Source: an uncultured Alphaproteobacteria bacterium (lineage in GTDB: Bacteria > Pseudomonadota > Alphaproteobacteria > RF32 > CAG-239). Taken from it: a stretch of 64,000 nucleotides of DNA. Positions 33,231 through 41,694 of the stretch are shown here, piece after piece. The notes beneath the pieces are model-generated. The model searched no databases. It had not been told where the DNA came from and saw only the letters and a program-made list of their open reading frames with translations. The stretch spans positions 62,001 to 126,000 of the forward strand of contig CAKQKH010000003.1 in NCBI GenBank assembly GCA_934248075.1. The letters run 5' to 3'. The translations under genes and the position numbers were made by a program. The stretch's first letter is position 1. Every line of letters starts with the position of its first letter.

Positions 33231-35503
33231 CGCTTTTTACCTTTGTTTATTCGTTTGGTTCGCGCCCTGCGTGATCCCCGATTCGAATGTCCAGACTTTT
33301 TGCGTTTTCCGGCGGTTTTAACTTGTTTCAGCAATGATGCCTCTTTTCCGCCTGCCAACTTTTCCGCAGAATCGTTTTCGGTGTTCTGAGCATTTTGTGT
33401 CCGCGCGATACTTCCCTCATTGAGACTTTTGCTAACCGGAGTGTTTTTTGCTGCAGCCCCTTCATTTAGTTGGCGCGATTGGGGCGCGGGATTTTGTCGT
33501 ACCGCTACCGGACGCACACCGCCGCTATCACTGTTTTCGCTGACATTCATGCTGTTATCCTCAGACTCGTTATCAGGCGAATTGTCTGCATCACTCCCCA
33601 AGCCACTGCTCAATGGTTGTCCGCCGGACGCCTTAGCGCCATCAGCTTCCTCGCCGCCTCCGCCGGCAAAAGCACCGCGAATTTTTCCCCACAGTTTTTT
33701 AGGAGCGCCTTTAAGGTGTCGCCCTATTGCTTCACGAGTAGATTGTGTAGTTTTCAGTGCAAAACTCTTAGCCGCAGAAGCTCCAATCGTCGCAATACTT
33801 GGAGCAATCGGTTTGAGCGCGCCAGATGCAAAAGCTCCAGCCATCTCTTTAGTTTGTCCTATAAACTTAAAGCCAAAAATACAGCAAAACAGCAAAATCA
33901 AAAAGCCCACGCCGGAAATATCGGTCAAATTAACCAACTCTTTCTCATTTTGAGTGTTAATCGCTTTTGCAATAGCATACAAACTACCCATTTTAACTTC
34001 ACAATGTTCGGCATCTTGACAAGTTTCTTCATTAACCGTGTCGGTCTGCTCGTTTACCGTAAAGTTAACCGCCGCGCTCACCAAATTCAAATCAACCGTA
34101 ATCACCATGCCGGCAAACATAAATATAAACGCGCTGTTTAAAATCATATTCCACCCGACTTTAGAATATTTGGAGGTTATCTTAAACGGCCAAGAGGCAA
34201 TCAAAAAGGGCATCAAAGCTCCGGCCAACCCCAGTTGCACCACCGCGTCCAAAAGATAAAATGCAAAAGCTATTGCCATCAAAAATGCAAACGCCGCTAA
34301 CAATATACCTTGAATCATCATCATAAAGCCGGCGCCAAAAGTTATGATTGACCCCGGAGTAATCATTCCGTGGCCTCCAATACAAATCAGTGATGAACCA
34401 ATCCCCTGCATAAAAGATATGTTACGCTGAACATTAACCACAAAATTATCAAGATTCAGATACAAATCTCCGTCAAAATACGTTGTGTTGGTCAGCATTG
34501 CCCGCCGCTTGGTAATACCTGGATTCTGTTCCTCCATTTTTTGATCATCAGTCAAATTATCACTAGTTTTAATTACCGAATACCGCTCATCTAGCATTGC
34601 GTTGCCAAAAGCCAATCCGGCTTTTAGCACCGGCGTAATTCCAAGCTCAAATATCTGAGTTGAATATTGCAACAACAAAAAGGCAATCAAAACCTTGTAG
34701 CTTTGTTTAATCAGATTGGTCAAAAATTTTGGAGCGTCTTGTTTGGTCAGAGAACTAACTTGTGTCAGTGTTTGTACTGCCACCCAGAGAGCCAAACCTA
34801 ACATCAAAATCGTTGCAAAAGCCGTCGCCAAATTTTTAAAAGATATTGCGGTAATTTCTCCCGATACTTTATACATTGTTGAAAACAGCGGACAGAAAAA
34901 GCATTTGCGGGCATTATACAACTTAACCGGCAAAACTTCACACCCGCGAATAGAGGCGCTATTCTTCCCCTCATTGGCGTATTTAAGAGTTATTTTGTCT
35001 CCAATATCTACAGAATATTTATTTCCATCTGAACCATCAAAAACCTTCTTATAGCGAACTGGAATCCCAAACACAGTTTTCTTAAAATCACAACCAGTAA
35101 AACATTGTGTCGCGTTATTGGAAGGAGGCTCTTCTCCTTTAAGAAGACAACTGTACTCATATGTATCGCAGACACCCAAAGACTTACCTGTCTCAGGATC
35201 AATTTTGTCAGTGCGACAATATTGCCAACAAATATTTGTTTCTAGATCGCAAGGATAACTTCCACATTGAATATAAGTGGTCTTTTGCTCTTCATTATTA
35301 TCAATACTAAGTTCTTTATCGTGTTGTTTTTTTAAGGTGTTTAATATATTAGTCGCTTTTATATTGGCGACATCAGTGGCATAATCATAGGCATCTCGTG
35401 CTATTAATTCATCTTTTAATGTTTCCGAAAATGCGCAAACAGGCATCGCTAATAATATTAGCGAAAAGCCAAGCAATCTGAGAATGTTCTTGCCCATAGC
35501 CAT
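33227..35503 (-). CDS. VirB6/TrbL-like type IV secretion membrane protein
   Basis: A 758-aa protein with a signal peptide ('LLGFSLILLAMPVCAFS'), a Cys-rich periplasmic region (about 75-215; 'CGSYPCDLETNICWQYC'), then five to six hydrophobic helices (about 220-560) in the order seen in TrbL/VirB6 inner-membrane channel components. A long hydrophilic Ser/Asn/Gly-rich tail ends in a very basic Arg/Lys stretch. Extended VirB6 forms of this kind are known in host-associated alphaproteobacteria. No other T4SS gene is in the window, so it is an orphan here. The 3' end overlaps the convergent CDF gene by 4 bp. Confidence 0.68.
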   Translation of the reverse strand: MAMGKNILRLLGFSLILLAMPVCAFSETLKDELIARDAYDYATDVANIKATNILNTLKKQHDKELSIDNNEEQKTTYIQCGSYPCDLETNICWQYCRTDKIDPETGKSLGVCDTYEYSCLLKGEEPPSNNATQCFTGCDFKKTVFGIPVRYKKVFDGSDGNKYSVDIGDKITLKYANEGKNSASIRGCEVLPVKLYNARKCFFCPLFSTMYKVSGEITAISFKNLATAFATILMLGLALWVAVQTLTQVSSLTKQDAPKFLTNLIKQSYKVLIAFLLLQYSTQIFELGITPVLKAGLAFGNAMLDERYSVIKTSDNLTDDQKMEEQNPGITKRRAMLTNTTYFDGDLYLNLDNFVVNVQRNISFMQGIGSSLICIGGHGMITPGSIITFGAGFMMMIQGILLAAFAFLMAIAFAFYLLDAVVQLGLAGALMPFLIASWPFKITSKYSKVGWNMILNSAFIFMFAGMVITVDLNLVSAAVNFTVNEQTDTVNEETCQDAEHCEVKMGSLYAIAKAINTQNEKELVNLTDISGVGFLILLFCCIFGFKFIGQTKEMAGAFASGALKPIAPSIATIGASAAKSFALKTTQSTREAIGRHLKGAPKKLWGKIRGAFAGGGGEEADGAKASGGQPLSSGLGSDADNSPDNESEDNSMNVSENSDSGGVRPVAVRQNPAPQSRQLNEGAAAKNTPVSKSLNEGSIARTQNAQNTENDSAEKLAGGKEASLLKQVKTAGKRKKSGHSNRGSRRARTKRINKGKKR

Positions 35504-35677
35504 GTTGCACCTGTAACCAATAATCTACTAACTGATTCTATCATAGCACATAAATTACTTATAAATTGTTACAGTTTTTTGATTTTTTTATCATTTTAAC
35601 ATAAAAACCTTGCCTTTTTGTCCAAATATTTATAAATTAACAGACAAAGAATAGTATTAATTTAAATTATTATAGTT

Positions 35678-36463
35678 ATGAAAAAGTTTTTCTTTTTTCT
35701 GCTGACGGCAATAGTTGCTCTCAGCCTTGGTAGCTGCACCAAATTTCAAAGTGCTGGTCCCAACAGCGAGCGCTTTTATGTTATCAAAAAGATTGATGGC
35801 AAAACTCAGTATGGCGTCGCCATTAGCAACGATGTTCAACTGTTTATTTCTGTTGGCAAGTACTGCTACGGAAAGCTAAAAGTGCCGGAGTCATATATAT
35901 GCGTACCGTGCAAATATGACGACATTACATTCACCAAAGTCGGCGAAGCAATGATGTTTGTCTGTCACAAAAACAAACAAATGTTTCTCTATGGCGCCAA
36001 CGGAACGTCTTATGCCAACGGCAATCCGATAACTGATGTTAAATTCCTTGGCAACGGCAGAGGGCTATGTTTTAACACTAAATGGGAATATAAATTTTAT
36101 TCTCCTGTTGGTGTTTATACCACCTTAATTGGCCCGTATGAGGATGTAAACGTTGGTTTCTTTGGATACAGCATTAAGGAAAAAGGCAAATGGGGTTATG
36201 TGTATGGTCGCAAAGGTATCACGACCTCCCCATGCTTCCAACAGACTGTTCCTTGCCAGTATGATGAGATTATTGAAGCTATTTCTGATAATTTCAACTA
36301 CAATCTGGCTTTAGTGCGTCAAGGCAACAGTTGGTATGCTTATACCAATCAAGGACACATCAAAAAAGTAAATCCGGCGTTTATACGCTATGCCAAAAGC
36401 ATAAAAGACAAAAACACGTCGGAACCATTTTTTACCATGCATTATGACCGTAAGGCATGGTAA
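35678..36463 (+). CDS. WG-repeat-like lipoprotein
   Basis: A 261-aa protein with signal 'FFFLLTAIVALSLGSC' and lipobox LGSC, so lipidated at the Cys. The mature part has repeats of the WG type: 'KEKGKWGYVYGRKGI', 'PCQYDEIIEA', 'VPCKYDDITF' and 'RQGNSWYAYTNQGHIKK'. Such beta-propeller-like repeats occur in envelope proteins of unknown role. It sits alone, diverging from the VirB6-like gene with a 174-bp AT-rich gap, and ends at a strong terminator. Confidence 0.65.
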   Translation: MKKFFFFLLTAIVALSLGSCTKFQSAGPNSERFYVIKKIDGKTQYGVAISNDVQLFISVGKYCYGKLKVPESYICVPCKYDDITFTKVGEAMMFVCHKNKQMFLYGANGTSYANGNPITDVKFLGNGRGLCFNTKWEYKFYSPVGVYTTLIGPYEDVNVGFFGYSIKEKGKWGYVYGRKGITTSPCFQQTVPCQYDEIIEAISDNFNYNLALVRQGNSWYAYTNQGHIKKVNPAFIRYAKSIKDKNTSEPFFTMHYDRKAW

Positions 36464-36465
36464 CC

Positions 36466-36496
36466 AAAAAGCTCTGCAATCTTGCAGGGCTTTTTA
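36466..36496 (+). terminator. Intrinsic terminator after the WG-repeat lipoprotein
   Basis: AAAAAGCTCTGCAA (36466-36479) pairs with TTGCAGGGCTTTTT (36482-36495) with one wobble and a tight loop. It is T-rich at the 3' end. Confidence 0.85.
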
Positions 36497-36547
36497 TTTG
36501 CATTAATACTCAGATTTTCAGAGAGGTTAAATAGCATGCGCGAATAA

Positions 36548-36713
36548 AAGGCGAGGAAAATTTTAGTGTACAAAGAAGTACATGAATTTTCCGAGACCGT
36601 GCTAAATGCCTCTAGATGTGCCGTTATACGGTATCAAAACTGATAAAGGCTTGCGCTACGCTGATTAAGGTAAGCGACGTGTACAAAAATAGGTACACGA
36701 GCGAACCGCAATC
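36548..36713. repeat. Direct repeat unit 1 (type-A plus type-B palindrome, partial)
   Basis: 166 bp that match 36762-36927 with four substitutions, at a period of 214 bp. It contains a type-A core with GTGTAC/GTACAT and flanking GGAAAATT/AATTTTCC, then the left part of a type-B element with AAAGGCTTGC (36645-36654) and GTGTAC..GTACAC. The type-B right arm is missing here. Confidence 0.85.
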
Positions 36714-36728
36714 GCAAATGAATCAAAA

Positions 36729-36846
36729 AGTCCGGAGAACGATACAGATAGAGGCATTTAGAAGGCGAGGAAAATTTTAGTGTACAAAGAAGTACATGAA
36801 TTTTCCGAAACCATGCTAAATGCCTCTAGATGTGCCGTTATACGGT
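36729..36846. repeat. Complete type-A palindromic element
   Basis: GTCCGGAGAACGATACAG left flank, AGAGGCATTTAG stem (36750-36761) pairing with CTAAATGCCTCT, and an inner GGAAAATT/AATTTTCC stem with the GTAC-core apex. The outer stem differs from the pnp copy by a compensated A-T to G-C change near its inner end. Confidence 0.8.
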
Positions 36847-36927
36847 ATCAAAACTGATAAAGGCTTGCGCTACGCTGATTAAGGTGAGCGACGTGTACAA
36901 AAACAGGTACACGAGCGAACCGCAATC
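36762..36927. repeat. Direct repeat unit 2
   Basis: Second 166-bp copy of the unit at 36548, four mismatches. Unlike unit 1 it is followed by the right arm of its type-B element. Confidence 0.85.
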
Positions 36928-36950
36928 AAGTATGGCAAGCCTTTTGCAGC
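36851..36950. repeat. Type-B palindromic element next to the hppA stop
   Basis: AAAGGCTTGC (36859-36868) pairs with GCAAGCCTTT (36935-36944). Inner arms pair imperfectly around GTGTAC (36893-36898) and GTACAC (36907-36912). The same element between rpmD and rplO has AAAGGGTTGT with ACAACCCTTT, so two stem positions changed on both sides. It starts about 10 nt past the hppA stop codon in the hppA mRNA. Confidence 0.8.
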
Positions 36951-36959
36951 TTTGACTTT

Positions 36960-39374
36960 TTAGAGTTTCTCGATACGCATCCGATAGAACGATCTCCATA
37001 CAAAGATCAAACCAAGGATGAAGAAACCGATTCCCAAACTTAGGGATACACAACGTGGAGCTGATACGGCCATTTCAACGGCCAACAGACCAAACAGAGT
37101 GGTAAATTTGATAATCGGGTTCAGCGCTACCGAAGAAGTATCTTTGTAGGGGTCGCCTACGGTGTCACCGACTACGGCGGCGGCATGCAGAGGAGTACCC
37201 TTTTCATTTAAATCCACTTCTACGACTTTCTTGGCATTATCCCAGGCTCCGCCGGCATTGGCCATATAGAGCGCTTGGAACAACCCAAAGACTGCGATTG
37301 AGATCAGGTAGCTGGCAAACAGATTCGCATCAAAACAAGCAAACGCCATCGTAAACGAGAAGATTACGATAAAGATATTGAACATACCTTTCTGCGCATA
37401 AAGAGTGCAAATCTGTACAACCTTTTTAGAGTCCTCAATCGAAGCAGCTTTAGCAGTATCAAGTTTAATGTGTTTCTTGATATAGTTAACCGCACGATAC
37501 GCACCGGTAGAAACCGCCTGCATAGATGCTCCCGAGAACCAGAAGATAACCGCGCCGCCCAAAATAATTCCGAACAGGACTTCCGGAGCCAGCAGGTTTA
37601 GTTGCAAGTTCAAGAGCAAGATGATTGAGAAAATCATGGTGGTTGCGCCAATAACCGCTGTGCCAATCAGCACCGGTTTGGCCGTGGCCTTAAAGGTATT
37701 GCCGGCACTGTCATTTTCTTCCAGATAATGCTTGCCGTTCTCAAAATCAGGCTTAAAGCCATAGTCTTTTTCAATTTCTTTAGCAATGCCTTTTTGGCTC
37801 TCAATCTGTGAAAGTTCAAACACAGACTGAGCATTATCGGTAACCGGACCATAGGAGTCAACAGCGATAGTAACCGGCCCCATGCCCAGCATACCAAAGG
37901 CCACCAAACCAAAAGCGAATACGGTCGGATAAACCATATAAGCATCTAGTCCGGTGCGCGCCGTAAAGAACGCAATCGCCATCAGACCGACCATTACCAA
38001 TCCCTGCCAAAAGGCTGAGAAGTTACCGGCAATAATACCAGAGATAATGTTCAGAGAAGCGCCCGCTTCACGACTGGCATTAACCACTTCTTCAACGTGC
38101 TTAGATTTTGAAGAAGTAAAGATTTTGGTAAATTCCGGAATCAAGGCCGCCGCCAAAGTGCCGCAGGAAATGATAACCGAAAGTTTCCACCACAAAGCTC
38201 CGAAACCGGCCAACATCACATAAGAAACGCCAAATGTTACCAAAATAGAAATGATTGAAGTCAACCAAATCAATGTGGTTAACGGGGTTTCAAAGTTAAA
38301 TGATTTCTTGTTGCCAAATATGGCGGCAGAAGCCTTTGAATTCAACCAATAAGACACGATTGAGGTCAAAATCATCAGCACGCGCATAACAAAAATCCAG
38401 ACAATCAAGCGAGCCTGAAAATCAACGCCGTTTTCCATCAACATCAAATTGCCGTTGGGGGCATACATCATACCAGCGCCCAAAACAATAAAGCTGATAA
38501 GAGCAACACCGGTTACGCCGTAGGTTTCAAAACCATCTGCAGTCGGACCAACCGAGTCGCCGGCATTATCACCGGTACAGTCGGCAATCACGCCGGGGTT
38601 GCGGGCATCATCTTCATCAATCTTAAAAATGATTTTCATCAAATCTGCGCCAATGTCGGCAATCTTGGTAAAGATACCGCCACAAATACGCAATGCGGCA
38701 GCGCCCAGCGATTCGCCGATAGCAAAGCCCACAAAGCAGGCGCCGGCGTTTTCTTTGGCCACAAACAGCAAAATGGTAATCATCATAATCAGCTCAACGC
38801 AAATCAGCAAAACGCCAATAGACATTCCTGAGCGCAATGGCAGGCTCATCACCGGATACGGCTGTCCCTTAAGCGACAAAAAAGCCGTGCGGGAATTGGC
38901 ATAAGTATTGATTCTCATGCCGAACCACGCCACCAAAAACGATCCCAAAATACCAAAGATTGACCACATCAAAATAGTCAACACCTTAGACATTGGGGTA
39001 GCATTAAGATAATAAAAATAATAAAAAATGCAGGCGGCAATAAACAACTCTAAAACCACCAACAATTTTGCCTGCTGTTTCATATAAGTTTTGCAGGTTT
39101 CATAAATAGTATTAGAAACATTGAGCATCAGCTTGTGAGCCGGCATTTTTTTGATCAAGCAAAATTCGCTCAAACCAAAAACCATACCCAAAACACAGAT
39201 ACCCATACCATACAAAAGCAACTGTGCGCCTGTTACAGACCAGCCGAAGATATTGTAAGCAACATCTAACGACGGCACTTTTAGGTCAATCTCAGATGCC
39301 ATGGCACTTGTAGCAAACGCCACAGTTAGCAGCATTGCCAAAGCAAAACTGCTAATTTTTTTTAAGTTTATCAT
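36960..39374 (-). CDS. hppA: Membrane-bound proton-translocating pyrophosphatase
   Basis: An 804-aa integral membrane pump coupling PPi hydrolysis to ion transport. About 15-16 helices follow a cleavable-looking signal ('FALAMLLTVAFATSAMAS'). Catalytic loops are 'DDARNPGVIADCTGDNAGDSVG' (split here for length), 'DNAQSVFELS' and 'DTVGDPYKDTSSVALNPII'. The K+-determining position reads GNTFKA, with Lys where K+-dependent enzymes have Ala, which predicts a K+-independent H+ pump. The first loop has 'GPTADGFETYG' where common bacterial pumps have a Met-Ala-Ala-Asp-Leu-Phe version, so this is a divergent branch. Longer than the usual 660-720 aa. Confidence 0.95.
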   Translation of the reverse strand: MINLKKISSFALAMLLTVAFATSAMASEIDLKVPSLDVAYNIFGWSVTGAQLLLYGMGICVLGMVFGLSEFCLIKKMPAHKLMLNVSNTIYETCKTYMKQQAKLLVVLELFIAACIFYYFYYLNATPMSKVLTILMWSIFGILGSFLVAWFGMRINTYANSRTAFLSLKGQPYPVMSLPLRSGMSIGVLLICVELIMMITILLFVAKENAGACFVGFAIGESLGAAALRICGGIFTKIADIGADLMKIIFKIDEDDARNPGVIADCTGDNAGDSVGPTADGFETYGVTGVALISFIVLGAGMMYAPNGNLMLMENGVDFQARLIVWIFVMRVLMILTSIVSYWLNSKASAAIFGNKKSFNFETPLTTLIWLTSIISILVTFGVSYVMLAGFGALWWKLSVIISCGTLAAALIPEFTKIFTSSKSKHVEEVVNASREAGASLNIISGIIAGNFSAFWQGLVMVGLMAIAFFTARTGLDAYMVYPTVFAFGLVAFGMLGMGPVTIAVDSYGPVTDNAQSVFELSQIESQKGIAKEIEKDYGFKPDFENGKHYLEENDSAGNTFKATAKPVLIGTAVIGATTMIFSIILLLNLQLNLLAPEVLFGIILGGAVIFWFSGASMQAVSTGAYRAVNYIKKHIKLDTAKAASIEDSKKVVQICTLYAQKGMFNIFIVIFSFTMAFACFDANLFASYLISIAVFGLFQALYMANAGGAWDNAKKVVEVDLNEKGTPLHAAAVVGDTVGDPYKDTSSVALNPIIKFTTLFGLLAVEMAVSAPRCVSLSLGIGFFILGLIFVWRSFYRMRIEKL

Positions 39375-39546
39375 TTTCGATCCCTTAAAAGATTAATCCA
39401 ATAAAAATATAACATCTCCGCCGAACAAAGCATCGGCAACAGATTCTTGTTATGCTGACAAGCCTACTCCTAAGATTCTAAAAAATCTCTTAAATAATGC
39501 AAAATATTAACACACTCTAAATTTCAGATTATTTCTGAGCGCGTCT

Positions 39547-40098
39547 TTACAACATCAAAAACAGCGATAATGCCACAAAACCATATAACAATATCCCGCT
39601 CACATACATACGCGCGACCCGAAAATCCGCCCCCGACGGCATGGCATTTTCAATAATAATCGTTTGCAACAACACATATAACACATAGTTTACAAAAGTC
39701 GGACGCATGGCCGGCAAAAAATATCGATTCAGATAAAACCCTATCGGCAACAACAGCAACGGCGCCATTGAAGCCGGAACCGCATTATAAAAAGTTACAT
39801 TTCTAAAACCAACACTCCCCATAACATAATTACCATCTTCCCCTCGCCGTGGAAAAATCGTAAAATTACAAGGTCTTGCATTCAAAATCATTCCCACGAA
39901 GAAATGCATAAACTCATGCAAAACCGTTCCGGGAATATTCACAACCGCTGACAACCACATTGAACGATATGTTGTATATTTAATCCGCAGTAAAACAATC
40001 ACCAGCAATATTAGATAAAAACGGTTGTCAAAAAAACCGCGCAAGAACACCGGACTATTAAGCAAACTCAAAAGCTTATAATAAACATCGTACAGCAT
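39547..40098 (-). CDS. Membrane M50-like HExxH protein
   Basis: A 183-aa protein with four to five hydrophobic helices. HEFMH (residues 61-65) lies at the end of a helix and is followed by 'FFVGMILNARPCNFTIFPR', the helix-then-strand context of M50-type site-2 proteases. No clear third-ligand NPDG motif is visible, so activity is uncertain. The gene starts 4 bp after the TetR gene's stop, so both are in one operon and TetR may control it. Confidence 0.55.
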   Translation of the reverse strand: MLYDVYYKLLSLLNSPVFLRGFFDNRFYLILLVIVLLRIKYTTYRSMWLSAVVNIPGTVLHEFMHFFVGMILNARPCNFTIFPRRGEDGNYVMGSVGFRNVTFYNAVPASMAPLLLLPIGFYLNRYFLPAMRPTFVNYVLYVLLQTIIIENAMPSGADFRVARMYVSGILLYGFVALSLFLML

Positions 40099-40102
40099 TG
40101 CC

Positions 40103-40732
40103 TTACCTCTTCAAGCTGGCCAAACCGGCCAAATATGTGTTCAACAGCAATTTACAAATATTATCTTTATTAACTCCCCGTATTCGTTTCGTCGATTCGC
40201 CGGTCAAAAATCCACTGATTGCAAACAATGCCATTTCCAAAACTCTTAACGCCGCGCGCCGTTCAGCTTTGTTAAGCCGCTCAAACATTACTTGCGCTTG
40301 CTTGTCTATCAGCGTTTCCATGCGACAAATTTGCTGTTTATAGGCCTGAACCTTACCGCCGATTGGAGCCACCAATTGCTCCCGATACAACAACATCCAC
40401 AAATTGCGATTATTGCATACAAACGAGCTAAAGACATCGGCGTAGCGATTAAGATTAACATATGGATTCTCTTCAGGAATAATTACCCTAAGCGCCGCGG
40501 TCAATTCTTTCAAGGTTATCACATTTTCCGCGCAAATAAAGTCTTCCATAGTTGCAAAAGTGTTATAAATAGTGCCTACCGAAGTATTGGACGCTTCTGA
40601 AAGTTTGCGTGCGGTCAAAAACTCCGGCCCTTTGTCAATCACCAGTTTCCTGCCGGTCTTAAGCAACGCATCACGCACCTGCTCCCGTACAAATTTTTTT
40701 AATCGTAAATTTTTAGCTTTGTCTTCAGTCAT
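40103..40732 (-). CDS. TetR-family transcriptional regulator
   Basis: A 209-aa regulator. The N-terminal helix-turn-helix reads 'FLTARKLSEASNTSVGTIYNTFATMEDF' (in two parts), the standard TetR HTH with the terminal Tyr-x-x-F. The remaining helical domain would bind an unknown ligand. I start at ATG 40732 ('MTEDKAKN'), preceded by GGAAA. An upstream in-frame ATG at 40810 would place 26 hydrophobic residues in the promoter and is rejected. It diverges from a periplasmic-protein gene across a perfect 15-bp palindrome. Confidence 0.88.
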   Translation of the reverse strand: MTEDKAKNLRLKKFVREQVRDALLKTGRKLVIDKGPEFLTARKLSEASNTSVGTIYNTFATMEDFICAENVITLKELTAALRVIIPEENPYVNLNRYADVFSSFVCNNRNLWMLLYREQLVAPIGGKVQAYKQQICRMETLIDKQAQVMFERLNKAERRAALRVLEMALFAISGFLTGESTKRIRGVNKDNICKLLLNTYLAGLASLKR

Positions 40733-40802
40733 TGTTTCCAACCTGAAAAATCTTATATATTTAACAAAATATTTGTAATTATAGATATACAATAAACAAA
40801 AC

Positions 40803-40817
40803 TTGAACACTGTTCAA
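40803..40817. promoter_or_regulatory. Candidate TetR operator
   Basis: TTGAACA, one central C, TGTTCAA: a perfect 15-bp palindrome in the divergent gap between the TetR gene (start 40732) and the periplasmic-protein gene (start 40848). Position and symmetry fit an autoregulatory operator. Confidence 0.65.
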
Positions 40818-40847
40818 TTCAAATTTTCAGCCAAAAGGATAAATTTG

Positions 40848-41669
40848 ATGAAAAAGATACTCTTGCCGCTGTTTGTTTTGCCGTTGTTTATAGCCGGTGG
40901 CGCCGTCGCTCAAATATCACAAGATATGCTATTGGATTCTGACGCTATTGCCTCTATTGGCCCCGATAAAGATGCCGTTATTGCCGCAGAAGAAAGCGCT
41001 CGCAACCTTTTGCAACAAAAACCGCAAAATCTACGCAAACAGACCTTTCCTAAGCTTCGCAATCGCCCCCTGTCCGAGCCTGTCAAAGCCGTTTCCCGTT
41101 CGCAATCTGCGCCTTTTGGCTTAGTATGGGGAGCAAGCATCGCCGCAACCCGCAATCAGGGCGTCAACCTCACCTACATAGACGAGAGCAATTATGAAAA
41201 TAATTTTAGCGCCACTCATTTGCCCAAACCGCTTCAAGACATCACTCAAGTTGACCTAACCTTTGGCGCAGAAGACGAGCTTTGGCGGATTCTCGCCTAT
41301 GGCAAACGCCTTGATGACGACAATGCCGCCTCAAAAGTAATCAATATGTATCAGACATACGCCAAATTTTTAGAGCAAAAATACGGCCACAAGCAAGAAT
41401 TCTTTACTCCAGCAACAATTTCTGTCACCAAACAAAATGCCCAAGGCAAGGATTACACCGTGCAAGAATCAGCCCCGCTTGGCAACCCCGATTTTTTGCA
41501 ACAACTGCAAAGCGGCGCCGCCACGCTATATTCCACGTACTACAATCAAGAAGTTGGCGCGGCTTTGGCCGTAAATGTTGACGGTAACGGAAAAAGTTAT
41601 ATAGTAATCGACTATAAAAATTTACCGATTTTACAGGCGCGAGAAAAAGAAACCATTGATGCGCTCTAA
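40848..41669 (+). CDS. Exported protein of unknown function
   Basis: A 273-aa protein with a signal peptide ('LLPLFVLPLFIAGGAVAQ'). The mature chain has an Arg/Gln-rich linker, then a globular part with 'APFGLVWGASIAATRNQG' and 'YGKRLDDDNAASKVINMYQTY' (in parts). No family recognised. I start at ATG 40848, which has AAGG upstream and puts the signal peptide at the N-terminus; an ATG at 40803 lies in the operator palindrome. It precedes the Mur ligase gene by 25 bp, so both may be in one TetR-controlled unit. Confidence 0.6.
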   Translation: MKKILLPLFVLPLFIAGGAVAQISQDMLLDSDAIASIGPDKDAVIAAEESARNLLQQKPQNLRKQTFPKLRNRPLSEPVKAVSRSQSAPFGLVWGASIAATRNQGVNLTYIDESNYENNFSATHLPKPLQDITQVDLTFGAEDELWRILAYGKRLDDDNAASKVINMYQTYAKFLEQKYGHKQEFFTPATISVTKQNAQGKDYTVQESAPLGNPDFLQQLQSGAATLYSTYYNQEVGAALAVNVDGNGKSYIVIDYKNLPILQAREKETIDAL

Positions 41670-41694
41670 TAATTAAACTTAAGGATATCTAATT

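Larger units (their letters stand above)
36464..36959. other. 496-bp gene-free region: duplicated palindromic repeat block
   Basis: No gene is supportable. It holds a terminator (36466-36496), a 166-bp repeat unit present twice (36548-36713 and 36762-36927), and the right arm of a type-B element running up to the hppA stop at 36960. Confidence 0.8.

Noticed and set aside
33470..34141. 223-codon open frame opposite the VirB6-like gene
   Set aside because: Antisense to a gene with clear domain structure and a signal peptide; no support of its own.
36548..36927. CRISPR-like array
   Set aside because: Only two units of 166 bp, each an internal palindrome pair, with no short unique spacers and no cas genes.
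36960..39374. Assigning the pyrophosphatase as a Na+ pump
   Set aside because: Residues that decide Na+ transport could not be aligned by eye. Only the Lys in GNTFKA was judged readable.
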